NCBI GenBank assembly: GCA_022781925.1
Contig: JALESO010000017.1
Span: 62,001-126,000, forward strand
Length of the DNA stretch: 64,000 nt
Reading direction: 5' to 3'
Origin: Lachnospiraceae bacterium
GTDB taxonomy: Bacteria; Bacillota; Clostridia; Lachnospirales; Lachnospiraceae
A model generated the notes under the pieces. The model saw only the letters and a program-made list of their open reading frames with translations. It was not told the origin of the DNA and searched no databases. Within the stretch, counting starts at the first letter, position 1; each line of letters opens with the position of its first letter. Of this stretch, positions 35,728 through 45,699 are shown in pieces. The position numbers and the translations under genes are program-made.

Positions 35728-37077
35728 TCACTCAAACGTATAATAAACCGCACCGGAAATCATATCGACATAGACGTACAACCCTTGATTTTTCACCTTA
35801 TTTACACCACAAAACTTCCAGAACGGATAATAGATATCTGTCTTCTCTTCCAAATCTGATATATATCTGGCATAGCCTATGCCAACCTCATGTACTTCCA
35901 ATTTCAGAAATGACGCCAGCTTCTGACTCATGATATCCACTGCCTGCTTGATGCCCACCATCTCGCTGTCCTGATACAGCACATGAATCTGGTCAGAAGG
36001 GCTGTCGCCAATGAAAAAAGCGGTCACTCCCTCGTCATCGACCACATAGGCGTCGTTCAGCGGATACATAATGGAATATCCATCATAGACATTGGCATAT
36101 GCATTTGCTTCCTGGCGATGTTCATACAGAAACGGCATTTTTTCATACCAGTACCGTACACTGAATTCATACCCACAGGCATTTTCATCTAAACGGAATA
36201 CAGCTGCCTCCGGGGCATCAATGGTCACGCCCTTTTCTAACGGTAACAATGTTCCCGCCTCAAAATACGTTCTGACCTGCTCCGCACTCTCTCCAATGGT
36301 ACGTTCTCCGCTGATCAGTGGATAAGACACATCTTTCAATTCCGACACCTTTCCAATCTGAAATCTATCTGGATTATTGCTGTCTGGCATGTCATTTCCC
36401 CAACTTTTCTTATGAAGATATGCCCCGATTTTTCCCTCACTCATTGTAAAGATTCCACCATGCGATGATGCCGTCACATAACAATCTTTTCTCGTAAGAA
36501 ATACATGCCCTTCAAAATCAGGATCCTGTAAATAATCTTTCATCAAAGCATAACACTCCGGATATTCCTTGCTCTCATCAACCGCTCGATTCGTCCGCAC
36601 ATCTGCGTCCATATCAACTTCTGACCGTTTTCCAATACTCACCAGCCAGTTGTCGATGGTATCCCAGCATTCCTGTGCACTCAGTCTTTCATAGGTTGTA
36701 TAAAATACATTCAATTTCTCTGCCTTATCCGGAAATGGTTCAAAAAAGCAGTCGGAAAAGCTGATATTGGGATACGTTGTACTCTGAATCTCCTGTATTT
36801 CCTGCTCATACTGATCCGCATAATCTTTTAAACTTACCCTGCCGTCCGTGATACTTTTCTGATATTTCTCTGCGGAAAAATCTATCGTTTCTGCGCTTTT
36901 CTCTTCGGTATCAGATATCTCTGTATCTGTCGTTTTAGTGCTTGTGCATCCTGCCAAAACAGTTGCTCCTGCTAAAATCCCAATGAGACTTCCCCTCAGC
37001 AACATTCGTTTTAACGTAAATTTTTCCGCTGCACGTTTACTCCATAACATTTCTTTTCTTGTAAATTTTCCCATCAT
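35728..37077 (-). CDS. Lipoprotein of an ABC export locus (second paralogue)
   Basis: A 449-residue predicted lipoprotein. After a long basic N-terminus come a hydrophobic segment and lipobox VLAGC. It is a clear paralogue of the protein at 37976-39310: both share YPLISG, AEQ...YFE.GT, QKLASFLKLEV.EV.IGYA, YYPFW.FCG.N.VKNQ and end VYVDMISGAVYY. The C-terminal part resembles a repeated beta domain seen in secreted or wall-associated proteins. Function unknown. Start at ATG 37077 with GGGAGG. Last gene of a five-gene operon. Confidence 0.7.
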   Translation of the reverse strand: MMGKFTRKEMLWSKRAAEKFTLKRMLLRGSLIGILAGATVLAGCTSTKTTDTEISDTEEKSAETIDFSAEKYQKSITDGRVSLKDYADQYEQEIQEIQSTTYPNISFSDCFFEPFPDKAEKLNVFYTTYERLSAQECWDTIDNWLVSIGKRSEVDMDADVRTNRAVDESKEYPECYALMKDYLQDPDFEGHVFLTRKDCYVTASSHGGIFTMSEGKIGAYLHKKSWGNDMPDSNNPDRFQIGKVSELKDVSYPLISGERTIGESAEQVRTYFEAGTLLPLEKGVTIDAPEAAVFRLDENACGYEFSVRYWYEKMPFLYEHRQEANAYANVYDGYSIMYPLNDAYVVDDEGVTAFFIGDSPSDQIHVLYQDSEMVGIKQAVDIMSQKLASFLKLEVHEVGIGYARYISDLEEKTDIYYPFWKFCGVNKVKNQGLYVYVDMISGAVYYTFE

Positions 37078-37083
37078 CTGCCA

Positions 37084-37959
37084 TTACCTCCCCGCCTGAT
37101 ATTTCTTTGCCGCAAACATACATCCCACGATCAGTCCCCCACAACTTCCTGCCAGATACAGATAAGATCCCCAGATTGGAAATACCTGCGCCCGCAGATA
37201 TTTTTCATAGTGCACCCACGGAATGGCGTGCGCCATAGGAAACAGCCACATCCACACTGCATTTGCAGAACAACCCACCGTTCCCATCACGATCAAAATT
37301 CCATCTACCAGAACCCCCACAGACTTCCGGTTGCACAGTGCCGCAAACAGCAAGATCATTGCCAGCAGGAAGAAATAGAGAAACAGCATCAGGATAGTAT
37401 GCAGCACTGCGGTGGAAAACAACATCTGCTGATACAGATTTTCCGGCAGCAGCTGCAAAATATAATCGCCTGTCCGTTCCGGGAAAGTGCTGGAATAATA
37501 CGTCACCGCATCGCTGAACCGCATCTGCCAGACACCTTTTGTACTCATCATGATACAGGATGACACAATCAAAAATCCCACCAGAAATGCCACTGCTTCC
37601 AGTGCAAATAAAATCTGTCCCCACATCCACGTCTTCTTGGAACAACGCATCTGATACAGAAAATCGATGCCTCCCTTTTGTGGAAAATCAGATAACAGCA
37701 CAAGAAACAATGCCGGCAGGATCAAAACGATCATTCCGGAATTTCCCAATGCCACAAATGCTTCCAGAATCGTTACCGGCTTTCCCATACGGACCGCACA
37801 ATCCTGCAATGTCACAATGATCTGCATATGTATAAACACCAGCATCACACCGAGAATGGTCAGACGGCTGCTGCGCATCCAGCGCTGAAATTCCACACTG
37901 CCGATATGAAATACTGCTCTGATGTTTCCCATAGTTTTTCCTGTTTCACCATTTTTCAC
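37084..37959 (-). CDS. ABC-2-type membrane protein (second)
   Basis: About 292 residues, with about six hydrophobic segments after a basic N-terminus, in the layout of ABC-2 permeases of bacteriocin-immunity or toxin-export type systems. I placed the start at GTG 37959, which has GGGGGG 6 nt upstream and removes overlap with the preceding gene; an ATG at 37932 (MGNIRAVFH) with AGGAA is also possible. It lies between the two lipoprotein genes and probably pairs with the ATPase at 39307-39930. Confidence 0.65.
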   Translation of the reverse strand: MKNGETGKTMGNIRAVFHIGSVEFQRWMRSSRLTILGVMLVFIHMQIIVTLQDCAVRMGKPVTILEAFVALGNSGMIVLILPALFLVLLSDFPQKGGIDFLYQMRCSKKTWMWGQILFALEAVAFLVGFLIVSSCIMMSTKGVWQMRFSDAVTYYSSTFPERTGDYILQLLPENLYQQMLFSTAVLHTILMLFLYFFLLAMILLFAALCNRKSVGVLVDGILIVMGTVGCSANAVWMWLFPMAHAIPWVHYEKYLRAQVFPIWGSYLYLAGSCGGLIVGCMFAAKKYQAGR

Positions 37960-37975
37960 CTCAATCCCCCCTCGT

Positions 37976-39310
37976 TTACATATCATTGAAGACATAATAT
38001 ACCGCACCGGAAATCATATCGACATAGACATTCAGCGCTTGATTTTTTACCGTATTGATACCGCAAAATTCCCAGAATGGATAATAAATTGATGTATCAT
38101 CATCCTGTCCCAGCCCCGTGTCAATGACATAACTTGCATACCCGATTTTTACTTCCTGCACCTCCAGTTTCAAAAAAGATGCCAGTTTTTGACTTGCAAG
38201 ATCCAGAGCCTGTTTCATTCCAACCATCTGCGTGTCCTGATACAAGGTGTGAATCACATCAGACTCTGCCGGCCCCATAAACGTAGCTACTCCGGTATCA
38301 TCCACCACATTGGCAAATTTTAATGACTCATTGATTCCATACCCCTCATAAGTATTTGCAAAAGCGGTATCCAACCGATACATATACGGCATATTTTCAT
38401 ACCATTTTCGGATACCAAAATTATACATACAGGTATGATCATCCAGCTGATACACAGCCACATCCGGAACATCAATTTTTACACCCTTCTCCATCGGAAA
38501 TGGCGTTCCTTCTTCAAAATATTCTGTTATCTGTTCGGCACTTTCTCCAATCTGACACACTCCGGAGATCAGAGGATAAGCTTCTTCTTTCAATTCCTCC
38601 ACCTTTCCTGACTGAAGCAGGGTAAGATCATCTTTCATATAGATATCCTTTCCCGGTTTATGTGCTTCTCCAAGATACGCACTGATCTTCCCATCACTCA
38701 TCATGAAAATCCCACCTGCACCAATCATGGCATAGCACTGTTTCGTATCCAGAAGTAATGCATCCCCGCTCCCCAGCTGTTCGATGGAAACATCTGTCAA
38801 AAGTGGATAACATTCCGGTGCATCTTTACTTTCATCAATCTCAATGTCAGGACTTATAACACGTACTTCTTTTTCCAGATCAATGTCCTCTTGCTTCCCT
38901 ATACTCACCAGCCAGTTTTCCAATGTTTCAAGCCCTTCCTGCACAGACATTCCATGTTCTGTTGTATAAAATACGGACAGTCTCGAAAGTTCCTCCGGAA
39001 ATGAGTCAAACACACAAGCCTCTGTAAAATGAATGTTCGGATAGGACAGATTCCGGATTTTCTGCTTTTCCTGCTCATAGTGACTCGGATATTCGGTGAT
39101 AGCCATTCTGCCGTCTACGATTTTTTCCAGATATTTGTCCTCTGAAAAATTTACTTCTTTCCCCTCCGTCTCTGCACTCTGTACCTGCTGGTTCTTATCT
39201 TCCTGCTGATTTTTCGTATTTCCACAACCACTTAATACAAATAGTAAAAGGAGTAACCCCACAGTCAGCCCACCCAATAACGTCTGTTTGATCGTACCTT
39301 TTTCTGTCAT
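37976..39310 (-). CDS. Lipoprotein of an ABC export locus (first paralogue)
   Basis: A 444-residue lipoprotein with signal segment LLGGLTVGLLLLLFVLSGC (lipobox LSGC), followed by a Gln/Asn/Asp-rich linker. It is a full-length paralogue of the protein at 35728-37077. The ATG overlaps the ATPase stop by 4 bp (ATGA), so it is translationally coupled to the transporter. Extracytoplasmic and membrane-anchored; it could sense or shield against an envelope-active compound, or be a processing partner. No catalytic motif recognised. Confidence 0.7.
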   Translation of the reverse strand: MTEKGTIKQTLLGGLTVGLLLLLFVLSGCGNTKNQQEDKNQQVQSAETEGKEVNFSEDKYLEKIVDGRMAITEYPSHYEQEKQKIRNLSYPNIHFTEACVFDSFPEELSRLSVFYTTEHGMSVQEGLETLENWLVSIGKQEDIDLEKEVRVISPDIEIDESKDAPECYPLLTDVSIEQLGSGDALLLDTKQCYAMIGAGGIFMMSDGKISAYLGEAHKPGKDIYMKDDLTLLQSGKVEELKEEAYPLISGVCQIGESAEQITEYFEEGTPFPMEKGVKIDVPDVAVYQLDDHTCMYNFGIRKWYENMPYMYRLDTAFANTYEGYGINESLKFANVVDDTGVATFMGPAESDVIHTLYQDTQMVGMKQALDLASQKLASFLKLEVQEVKIGYASYVIDTGLGQDDDTSIYYPFWEFCGINTVKNQALNVYVDMISGAVYYVFNDM

Positions 39311-39930
39311 AGCAATTCCCCCCGTTCCATCTCATGCACTTCATCACAAAGGACACGGATGTCTTCCGCATTGTGACTGGCAATGACAATGATCTTGCGC
39401 TCATCTTTCATGGATAACAACAGCTTTCGGATTTCTTCCACCCCGTTTTTATCCAGTCCGTTCATTGGCTCATCCAGAATCAGTACCGATGGATTTTCCA
39501 TGATTGCCTGCGCCAGTCCCAGTCTCTGCCGCATTCCAAGGCTGTATTTTTTTACCGGAAGCTTCAGATCCGGATCCAGACCGACCGTATGAATCGCCTC
39601 CCAAATTTCATTTGCAGAAATCTTATTTTTGATTCCGGCAAGCACTTTCAAGTTCTGAAAGCCGCTGTAATACGGGATAAATCCTGGTGTTTCAATGATG
39701 ACACCCGCATCCGGCAAATAATCCACATCCCGTCCGATCACTTTTCCGTTGGATTCCACCGTACCTTCCGTCGGGCGGATAAAACCACACATACACTTCA
39801 TCAGCATTGTTTTTCCACTACCGTTATTTCCCACCAGCCCATAAATGTTGCCTTCCTTTAAAGTCAGTGAAACGTTATTTAAAATCTGTCGTTTATTCAA
39901 AGTCAGAGAAATATTTTTAACCTTAATCAT
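39307..39930 (-). CDS. ABC transporter ATP-binding protein
   Basis: A 207-residue ABC ATPase. Walker A is GLVGNNGSGKTMLMK, the signature is YSLGMRQRLGLAQAI, Walker B is SVLILDEPMNGLD, and the H-loop is VIASHNAED. Short length without extra domains fits ABC-2 exporters of the BcrA/lantibiotic-immunity class. The ATG at 39930 has GGAGGG 9 nt upstream; the longer frame to 39957 is less likely. It sits between the two permease genes. Confidence 0.9.
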   Translation of the reverse strand: MIKVKNISLTLNKRQILNNVSLTLKEGNIYGLVGNNGSGKTMLMKCMCGFIRPTEGTVESNGKVIGRDVDYLPDAGVIIETPGFIPYYSGFQNLKVLAGIKNKISANEIWEAIHTVGLDPDLKLPVKKYSLGMRQRLGLAQAIMENPSVLILDEPMNGLDKNGVEEIRKLLLSMKDERKIIVIASHNAEDIRVLCDEVHEMERGELL

Positions 39931-40071
39931 CGTTTTTGTCCCTCCCCAGTTATCCAATATTTTTACATCTGCTAATTACCGTTTATCCTCGTAGAAAATC
40001 ATTTTGTTATAAAATGAACTCCGCCAAAGATATGCTCTCCTCAAATCACATCCTGTTTTCTAAATACTTCA

Positions 40072-40899
40072 TCACTGAACTCTACTTAATTTCATGCTCA
40101 GATAAAATATACCGATCAATACTACATAAAGTACCAGCATCGCCACAAATGGAATCAGCCAGATCACATTCCCCGATATATTCATGATTGATTCCGGTTT
40201 CATAGCTTCGATCCATGTGATTTTTTCATAGTTTTCTGACGCCCAACACTCTAACGACAGCTTACTCAGCACCTGTTGATAAATATAATTGATCATAAAC
40301 GGCAGACAGATCAGCATATATTTGTCCCGAAATACGATCGCTACGCCAATCCCGAACAGGCTGCCTGTCATTCCGTAAAGGAATGCACCTATCAGGTATT
40401 TCACAACTTCCATTGCAAGTGAGCTTCCCATCAGATAGAATTCCTGTTCTTCCACCGGCAGCGTACTTAACAATGGAAAGCGGATCATCATAAGTAACCC
40501 GAATACCGCATAACCGATCAGAAAAATGATTCCTCCTGCCAGTGCTCCTCCGCAAACCTTGGAAATGCAATACCGCAATTTTCCGGAGCGCATCAGTGCA
40601 AATCGGATCTGACCATTCTGCCGTTCCCCGGAAAGTGAGATCATATATCCCACCGTAAGGAGCATCGGTGCAAATACGATCAGCCAACCGCCGATACCTG
40701 CCCGCCACAGTTCCAGTGCCACATGCTGACTGCTGGCATCTTCAGATCTTATCATCAATGAGAAAATAGATATCTGCCTGCCTCCAACATCCGTCTCTCC
40801 TGTTGCGGTCAGACACAAAGCAATGATTCCTGCCACACTTAACAATAGATATGGCAAATGTAGAATTTTCTGTACTTCCAGCCGTATGTTTCGTATCAT
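40072..40899 (-). CDS. ABC-2-type membrane protein (first)
   Basis: A 275-residue membrane protein with about six segments and the ABC-2 pattern (MIRNIRLEVQKILHLPYLLLSVAG at the start, GERQNGQIRFALMRSGKLRYCISKV in the coupling region). First gene of the ATPase/lipoprotein operon; 141 bp of AT-rich spacer separate it from the ATPase gene, so a second promoter is possible there. GGGGTG upstream of the ATG. Confidence 0.75.
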   Translation of the reverse strand: MIRNIRLEVQKILHLPYLLLSVAGIIALCLTATGETDVGGRQISIFSLMIRSEDASSQHVALELWRAGIGGWLIVFAPMLLTVGYMISLSGERQNGQIRFALMRSGKLRYCISKVCGGALAGGIIFLIGYAVFGLLMMIRFPLLSTLPVEEQEFYLMGSSLAMEVVKYLIGAFLYGMTGSLFGIGVAIVFRDKYMLICLPFMINYIYQQVLSKLSLECWASENYEKITWIEAMKPESIMNISGNVIWLIPFVAMLVLYVVLIGIFYLSMKLSRVQ

Positions 40900-41068
40900 A
40901 ACATTTCACCCCCCAATTTTCCGCTCAACTATATTTTTTGTAAGCGGCTCTCCTTTCACATTACAAAAATCTGTTTTATACCTTTCTTTCTTGTTTTCAT
41001 TATATAAAATCAATCTGTATTCTTTATGTACTCTGAGCATTTTTTTGAAATTTTCTCAATTTAAGTGC

Positions 41069-41107
41069 AAAAAAAACAGCTCCTATGTTCTCAACATAAA
41101 AGCTGCT
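41069..41107 (-). terminator. Terminator of the MocR gene
   Basis: Arms CAGCTCCTATGTT / AACATAAAAGCTG with a bulge; eight Ts follow on the minus strand. Confidence 0.8.
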
Positions 41108-41116
41108 TTTCTTTAC

Positions 41117-42595
41117 CTATTCATTTTCCTTCAGAATTGCATCAATCATCTGCAATCCATCTGCAATCTGTTCTTCTGTCAGTCCGCCGTACCCCAGAAG
41201 CAGGATTGGATATTCCCGTTTCGGATTCTGACTGATGTAATATTCTGACAGACCATACACCCGGATCTGCTGTTTTGCACATGCTTTGATCACATCCTGC
41301 TCCGAGCGGTCTGTATCCACTTCCACCAGAAGATGCAAGCCGGAGTTTTCCCCCATGATCTCCCGCACCCAGGAATACTTTTTCAGTTCTGTCAGCATAA
41401 AATCATGTTTGCTCTTATAAATCGCACGCATGCGGTTCAGATTTTTTTCAAAATATCCTTCCTGCATAAACTGGCAGATCGCCTGCTGCATCAGATTGGG
41501 CACCGTACATGCATAAAAACCGCACCGCTCCCGGTAGCGGGACAGCAGATGCTCCGGCAGCACCATGTAGCTGACACGGATGGAGGACGCAATACTCTTG
41601 GAAAACGTGCCAAGGTAAATCACACGACCGGAACGGTCTATCCCCTGTAAGGCCGGAATCGGCTTTCCCTTATATCGGAACTCACTGTCGTAATCATCCT
41701 CGATAATATACCGCTCCGGTTCTTCCACCGCCCAGTTCAGCAGTTCCAGTCTGCGCTTCATCGGCATGACGATTCCAAGTGGGAACTGGTGGGATGGCAT
41801 CACATAGGCAATGCTGGCATCCGTTTTCTCCAGCAGATCCACCCGCATTCCTGCATCGTCCAGAGCCACTTCCCGTACCGCCAACCCGGCATTTTTAAAG
41901 GTCCGGTAAGCACGTAAATAGGTGGGAGACTCCATTGCCACGCAATGCGATGTACCAAGCATCTGAATCAACATCAGCTGTAAATATTCATTTCCGGCAC
42001 CGATAATGATCTGCTCCGGCGTACATCGTACATTTCGTGCATGATACAGATAATCGCAGATCGTTTCCTTCAGGTTCTCTTCTCCAAAAGCACTTCCGCT
42101 GCTCATGATCTGTTTCCCATGATCCAGCAGAAGATTTTTCATGATCTTGCTCAACGCATTATACGGAAAGTTGTCCATGGAAAGCTCATTCAGAGAAAAA
42201 TCAATCTCATACGCCGTCTGTTTTTTCTGTCCGTTCTCTGCTTTCAGATACGGAAATGCAGTGTCTGTCTTTCCCTGCTCTCCCGTCTTGCCTGACTGCT
42301 TCTGCTTCATCTCACCGGTCCGGATATCCGTCAGATTATACAGTTCCCGCACATCACAGGCGAAATAACCGCGATAAGGTTCCGAGTGAATATATCCTTC
42401 CGATACCAACTGGTCATAGGCAAGCTCCACCGTGCTGCGGCTTACCTGCAGATAATCCGCCTCAAACCGGGTGGAAGGGAGTTTTTCCCCCTGTAAAATA
42501 CGGCCCTGCAAGATTGCTTCCCGCAGGGCTTCGTAAATTTGTTCATATAAAGGCTGTTTTTTTTCTGTATCAAGCGTGATCGCTAATTCTTTCAT
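41117..42595 (-). CDS. MocR/PdxR-type regulator (GntR HTH fused to aminotransferase domain)
   Basis: A 492-residue MocR protein. Residues 10-75 form a GntR winged helix (PLYEQIYEALREAILQGRI, LPSTRFEADYLQVSRSTVELAYDQL). Residues 150-490 form an aminotransferase class I fold with PLP segments (IIEDDYDSEFRY and LGTFSKSIASSIR, the PLP Lys in TFSK). MocR proteins often control vitamin B6, GABA or taurine genes. It starts 6 bp after the glnS stop, and that stop codon lies in its ribosome binding site (TAGGAG). Targets unknown. Confidence 0.9.
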   Translation of the reverse strand: MKELAITLDTEKKQPLYEQIYEALREAILQGRILQGEKLPSTRFEADYLQVSRSTVELAYDQLVSEGYIHSEPYRGYFACDVRELYNLTDIRTGEMKQKQSGKTGEQGKTDTAFPYLKAENGQKKQTAYEIDFSLNELSMDNFPYNALSKIMKNLLLDHGKQIMSSGSAFGEENLKETICDYLYHARNVRCTPEQIIIGAGNEYLQLMLIQMLGTSHCVAMESPTYLRAYRTFKNAGLAVREVALDDAGMRVDLLEKTDASIAYVMPSHQFPLGIVMPMKRRLELLNWAVEEPERYIIEDDYDSEFRYKGKPIPALQGIDRSGRVIYLGTFSKSIASSIRVSYMVLPEHLLSRYRERCGFYACTVPNLMQQAICQFMQEGYFEKNLNRMRAIYKSKHDFMLTELKKYSWVREIMGENSGLHLLVEVDTDRSEQDVIKACAKQQIRVYGLSEYYISQNPKREYPILLLGYGGLTEEQIADGLQMIDAILKENE

Positions 42596-42601
42596 TTTCT
42601 C

Positions 42602-44272
42602 CTAAGCCTGTGTCGGCAGTTTGTATGAACTCTTTAAAGATACGATACGGTTGAATACCGGATGCTCCGGTGTGGAATCTTTTGCATCCACGCAGAAGAA
42701 ACCGTTTCTTACAAACTGGAAGCTGTCGTATTTTTCTGCTTTCAGTAAAGATGGCTCCACATAGCAGTTGTTCAGTACCGTCAGGGAGTTCGGGTTCAGG
42801 TTCAGACTTCCGTCCTCATTGTATACACCTTTCTCCTCGTCAATGATGTTCTCATACAGACGAACCTGTGCTTTCACTGCATCTGCTGCAGATACCCAAT
42901 GGATGGTTCCACGTACTTTTCTTCCATCCGGGCTGTTTCCACCACGGCTCTCCGGATCATAAGTACAATGTACTACGGTTACTTTTCCCTCCTCGTCTTT
43001 CTCAAATCCGGTACAGGTTACAAAGTATGCGTTCATCAGACGCACTTCGTTGCCCGGATACAGACGACGGTATTTTTTCGGTGGCTCTTCCATGAAGTCC
43101 TCACGCTCGATGCAAACCTCACGGCCAAACGGAACGACACGTTTGCCAAGTTCCGGATTCTCCATGTTGTTGTCTACTTCCAGCTCCTCCGTCTGTCCTT
43201 CCGGATAGTTGTCAATCACCAGTTTGATTGGATCAAGCACTGCCATAGCACGGGATGCTTTTAATTTCAGGTCCTCACGGATACAATACTCAAGCATTGC
43301 GTAGTCTACGGAGCTGTTACTCTTGGAAATACCGCACAGCTCTACAAATTTTTTGATGGAAGACGGGGTAAATCCTCTTCTTCTCAGTGCTGCGATGGAA
43401 ACAAGACGCGGATCATCCCAACCGTCTACAATGCCATCTTCTACTAACTTTTTGATGTAACGTTTTCCGGTTACCACATTGGTCAGATACAGTTTTGCAA
43501 ACTCGATCTGTTTTGGCGGATGCGGATACTCCAGTTCTCTTACAACCCAGTCATACAGCGGACGATGATCCTCAAACTCCAGGGTACAGATAGAATGAGT
43601 AACACCCTCGATGGCATCCTCAATCGGATGCGCAAAATCGTACATCGGATAGATGCACCATTTATCTCCGGTACGATGGTGTGTCATATGAGCCACACGG
43701 TAGATAACCGGATCACGCATGTTGATGTTCGGGGAAGCCATGTCGATCTTTGCACGCAGAACTTTCTCGCCATCCTGATACATGCCGTTTTTCATATTTT
43801 CAAATAATTCCAGGTTTTCTTCTACGCTGCGGTCACGGTATGGGCTGTTTTTACCCGGCTCTGTCAGCGTTCCGCGGTACTCACGGATCTCCTCTGCTGA
43901 CAAATCGCAGACGAAAGCTTTTCCTTTTTTGATCAGTTTTACAGCTGCTTCATACATCTGGTCAAAATAATCAGATGCGAAGAACAGTCTGTCTTCCCAG
44001 TCCGCGCCCAGCCACTCGATATCTGCTTTGATAGATTCAACAAACTCTACTTTTTCTTTTGTCGGGTTTGTATCGTCAAAACGCATGTTGAATTTTCCAT
44101 GATATTCCTGAGCAAGTCCATAGTTTAAGAGAATGGATTTTGCATGTCCGATGTGAAGGTATCCGTTTGGCTCCGGTGGAAAACGGGTACATACGGTCTC
44201 ACATCTGCCCTCCTCTATATCCTTGTCAATAATCTGCTCAATAAAATTTCTGGAAATTGTTTCATTTTCCAT
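42602..44272 (-). CDS. glnS: Glutaminyl-tRNA synthetase
   Basis: A 556-residue class I synthetase of the GlnRS branch. The HIGH motif is [15 protein letters not shown], and MRFDDTNP and [16 protein letters not shown] are GlnRS/GluRS hallmarks. The KMSKS-equivalent loop is [11 protein letters not shown], so the canonical MSKRK is altered. The C-terminal anticodon-binding barrels are present (residues 340-556). The ATG at 44272 has GAGAGG; a TTG at 44278 is unlikely. Cotranscribed with the MocR gene. Confidence 0.93.
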   Translation of the reverse strand: MENETISRNFIEQIIDKDIEEGRCETVCTRFPPEPNGYLHIGHAKSILLNYGLAQEYHGKFNMRFDDTNPTKEKVEFVESIKADIEWLGADWEDRLFFASDYFDQMYEAAVKLIKKGKAFVCDLSAEEIREYRGTLTEPGKNSPYRDRSVEENLELFENMKNGMYQDGEKVLRAKIDMASPNINMRDPVIYRVAHMTHHRTGDKWCIYPMYDFAHPIEDAIEGVTHSICTLEFEDHRPLYDWVVRELEYPHPPKQIEFAKLYLTNVVTGKRYIKKLVEDGIVDGWDDPRLVSIAALRRRGFTPSSIKKFVELCGISKSNSSVDYAMLEYCIREDLKLKASRAMAVLDPIKLVIDNYPEGQTEELEVDNNMENPELGKRVVPFGREVCIEREDFMEEPPKKYRRLYPGNEVRLMNAYFVTCTGFEKDEEGKVTVVHCTYDPESRGGNSPDGRKVRGTIHWVSAADAVKAQVRLYENIIDEEKGVYNEDGSLNLNPNSLTVLNNCYVEPSLLKAEKYDSFQFVRNGFFCVDAKDSTPEHPVFNRIVSLKSSYKLPTQA

Positions 44273-44315
44273 AATCAAACCTCTCTCTCCTGTATTTTAA
44301 GTAAGAATCATCCTG

Positions 44316-45146
44316 TTACTTTACATGTTCATGGGTAAACAGATGATCCTGACAATATTCATAATTTCCATTGCATTTGGAACAGAAACGGAATTCCAGA
44401 TTCGGATCATCCAGTTCTGTCCGTCCACAAATTGCACATTTGTGCCGTGTGACACCCTTTGGCTGCTGCACCTGGCGGTGATACGTTCGTTTCCTGTGCA
44501 CTTCCTTTGGCGAAACACTGCGGTAATTGCGTGTCGTAAAGAAGAAGATCAGGAAATTCAGGACAGACGCGATAATAGCTACTCTGCCTCCCCAGCTGGA
44601 GATGATCATTTCATAAATGATCAGTGCCGCATAAATGCCTGCCATCCACTTCATCTTGATCGGGATGATAAAATACAGCATGATCCGCATATCCGGATAA
44701 CACATCGCAAATGCGAGGAAAATTGTCATATTAATATAGTACGTGCTGAAGCTGCCGCCTATGGAAATCGGTGTATTCACACCATAGATCACATACAGGA
44801 GCAATGCACCAAGCACGGTAAAGATCATACCGCCAAAAATATACACATTAAACTTGAATGCACCCCAGGTACGCTCCAGAGCCGTACCGAGCTGGTAATA
44901 CAGTATGATCATGATGATTGCAAAGAAAAAGTTGCTGGTTGGCGGCGGGATCAGTACCCATGACACCAGTCTCCAGACCTGTCCGTAATGGAACACCAGA
45001 TACGGTTCCAGCGTCAGAAAACTGTACGCCTGCGGGGCAAGGAACTCGATCAGATATCCTGCCACATAAAAAAGGATGATATACTTCATCAGTCCCTGAA
45101 TCGCAAACCTGCCAAACTTGCGTTCCATTTTATTCAAAAAATGCAT
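44316..45146 (-). CDS. Rhomboid-like membrane protein with C-terminal zinc ribbon
   Basis: A 276-residue protein with about six membrane segments and the rhomboid-fold signature LERTWGAFKFNVYIFGG. The catalytic GxSG is not evident (SIGGSFSTYYIN occurs instead), so it may be an inactive rhomboid. The cytosolic C-terminus holds CAICGRTELDDPN then CSKCNGNYEYCQDH, two zinc-finger knuckles. The ATG at 45146 has AGGAG 6 nt upstream. Function unknown. Confidence 0.7.
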   Translation of the reverse strand: MHFLNKMERKFGRFAIQGLMKYIILFYVAGYLIEFLAPQAYSFLTLEPYLVFHYGQVWRLVSWVLIPPPTSNFFFAIIMIILYYQLGTALERTWGAFKFNVYIFGGMIFTVLGALLLYVIYGVNTPISIGGSFSTYYINMTIFLAFAMCYPDMRIMLYFIIPIKMKWMAGIYAALIIYEMIISSWGGRVAIIASVLNFLIFFFTTRNYRSVSPKEVHRKRTYHRQVQQPKGVTRHKCAICGRTELDDPNLEFRFCSKCNGNYEYCQDHLFTHEHVK

Positions 45147-45357
45147 GCTGTCTCCTACTTTCGTTTTATTTTTGCCTCTTTTTCTGTCCATAACCCTGTT
45201 TTCATAAACAATCAGACAAAGATGACTATCTTTTGATTATATAGAGCGGATTTCACTTTGTCAACGTGGCAAACTTTGAATTTTTCGTGTCCGGTTCACC
45301 TATATTAAAATGCTTTCCGTATTTTATGAATTAATATAGATGAACTGGACTACATTT

Positions 45358-45588
45358 TTATGCTTCATCCCGCATGATCTTTTTTCCAACCGGAATACAC
45401 AGTTCGTCTCCGATCTGCAGATTATAGACGTTCACATACGGATTTGCCAGCAATATATCTGTCACGCTCACATGATGATACTGTGAGATTTTATATAAAG
45501 TATCCCCCTGTTTTACCACATGAATCAGCCCTGGACAGCTGTGCATCATACGGGATTCTCCATATTCGGATTCAAAATAAGGATTCAT
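45358..45588 (-). CDS. Small LysM-domain protein
   Basis: A 76-residue protein that is essentially one LysM module (HVVKQGDTLYKISQYHHVSVTDILLANPYVNVYNLQIGDELCIP spans residues about 23-66). No signal peptide is visible, so it may be cytoplasmic or spore-associated as in some SafA-like proteins. It binds peptidoglycan-type glycans by family analogy. AGGAA upstream. The region 45147-45357 upstream of the rhomboid-like gene holds only an imperfect inverted repeat. Confidence 0.8.
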   Translation of the reverse strand: MNPYFESEYGESRMMHSCPGLIHVVKQGDTLYKISQYHHVSVTDILLANPYVNVYNLQIGDELCIPVGKKIMRDEA

Positions 45589-45635
45589 AACTTTTTCCTT
45601 TTTCTTTTAAGATATGCGTATTTTCTACATTTGCG

Positions 45636-45676
45636 AAAAAAGAACAGCTAGACTTCTAAACATTCTAACTGTTCTT
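45636..45676 (-). terminator. Terminator after the JAB/small-protein pair
   Basis: Arms AGAACAG / CTGTTCT separated by an AT-rich loop, then TTTTTT on the minus strand. Confidence 0.65.
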
Positions 45677-45699
45677 TCTGTATATTATATTAAGCAATT

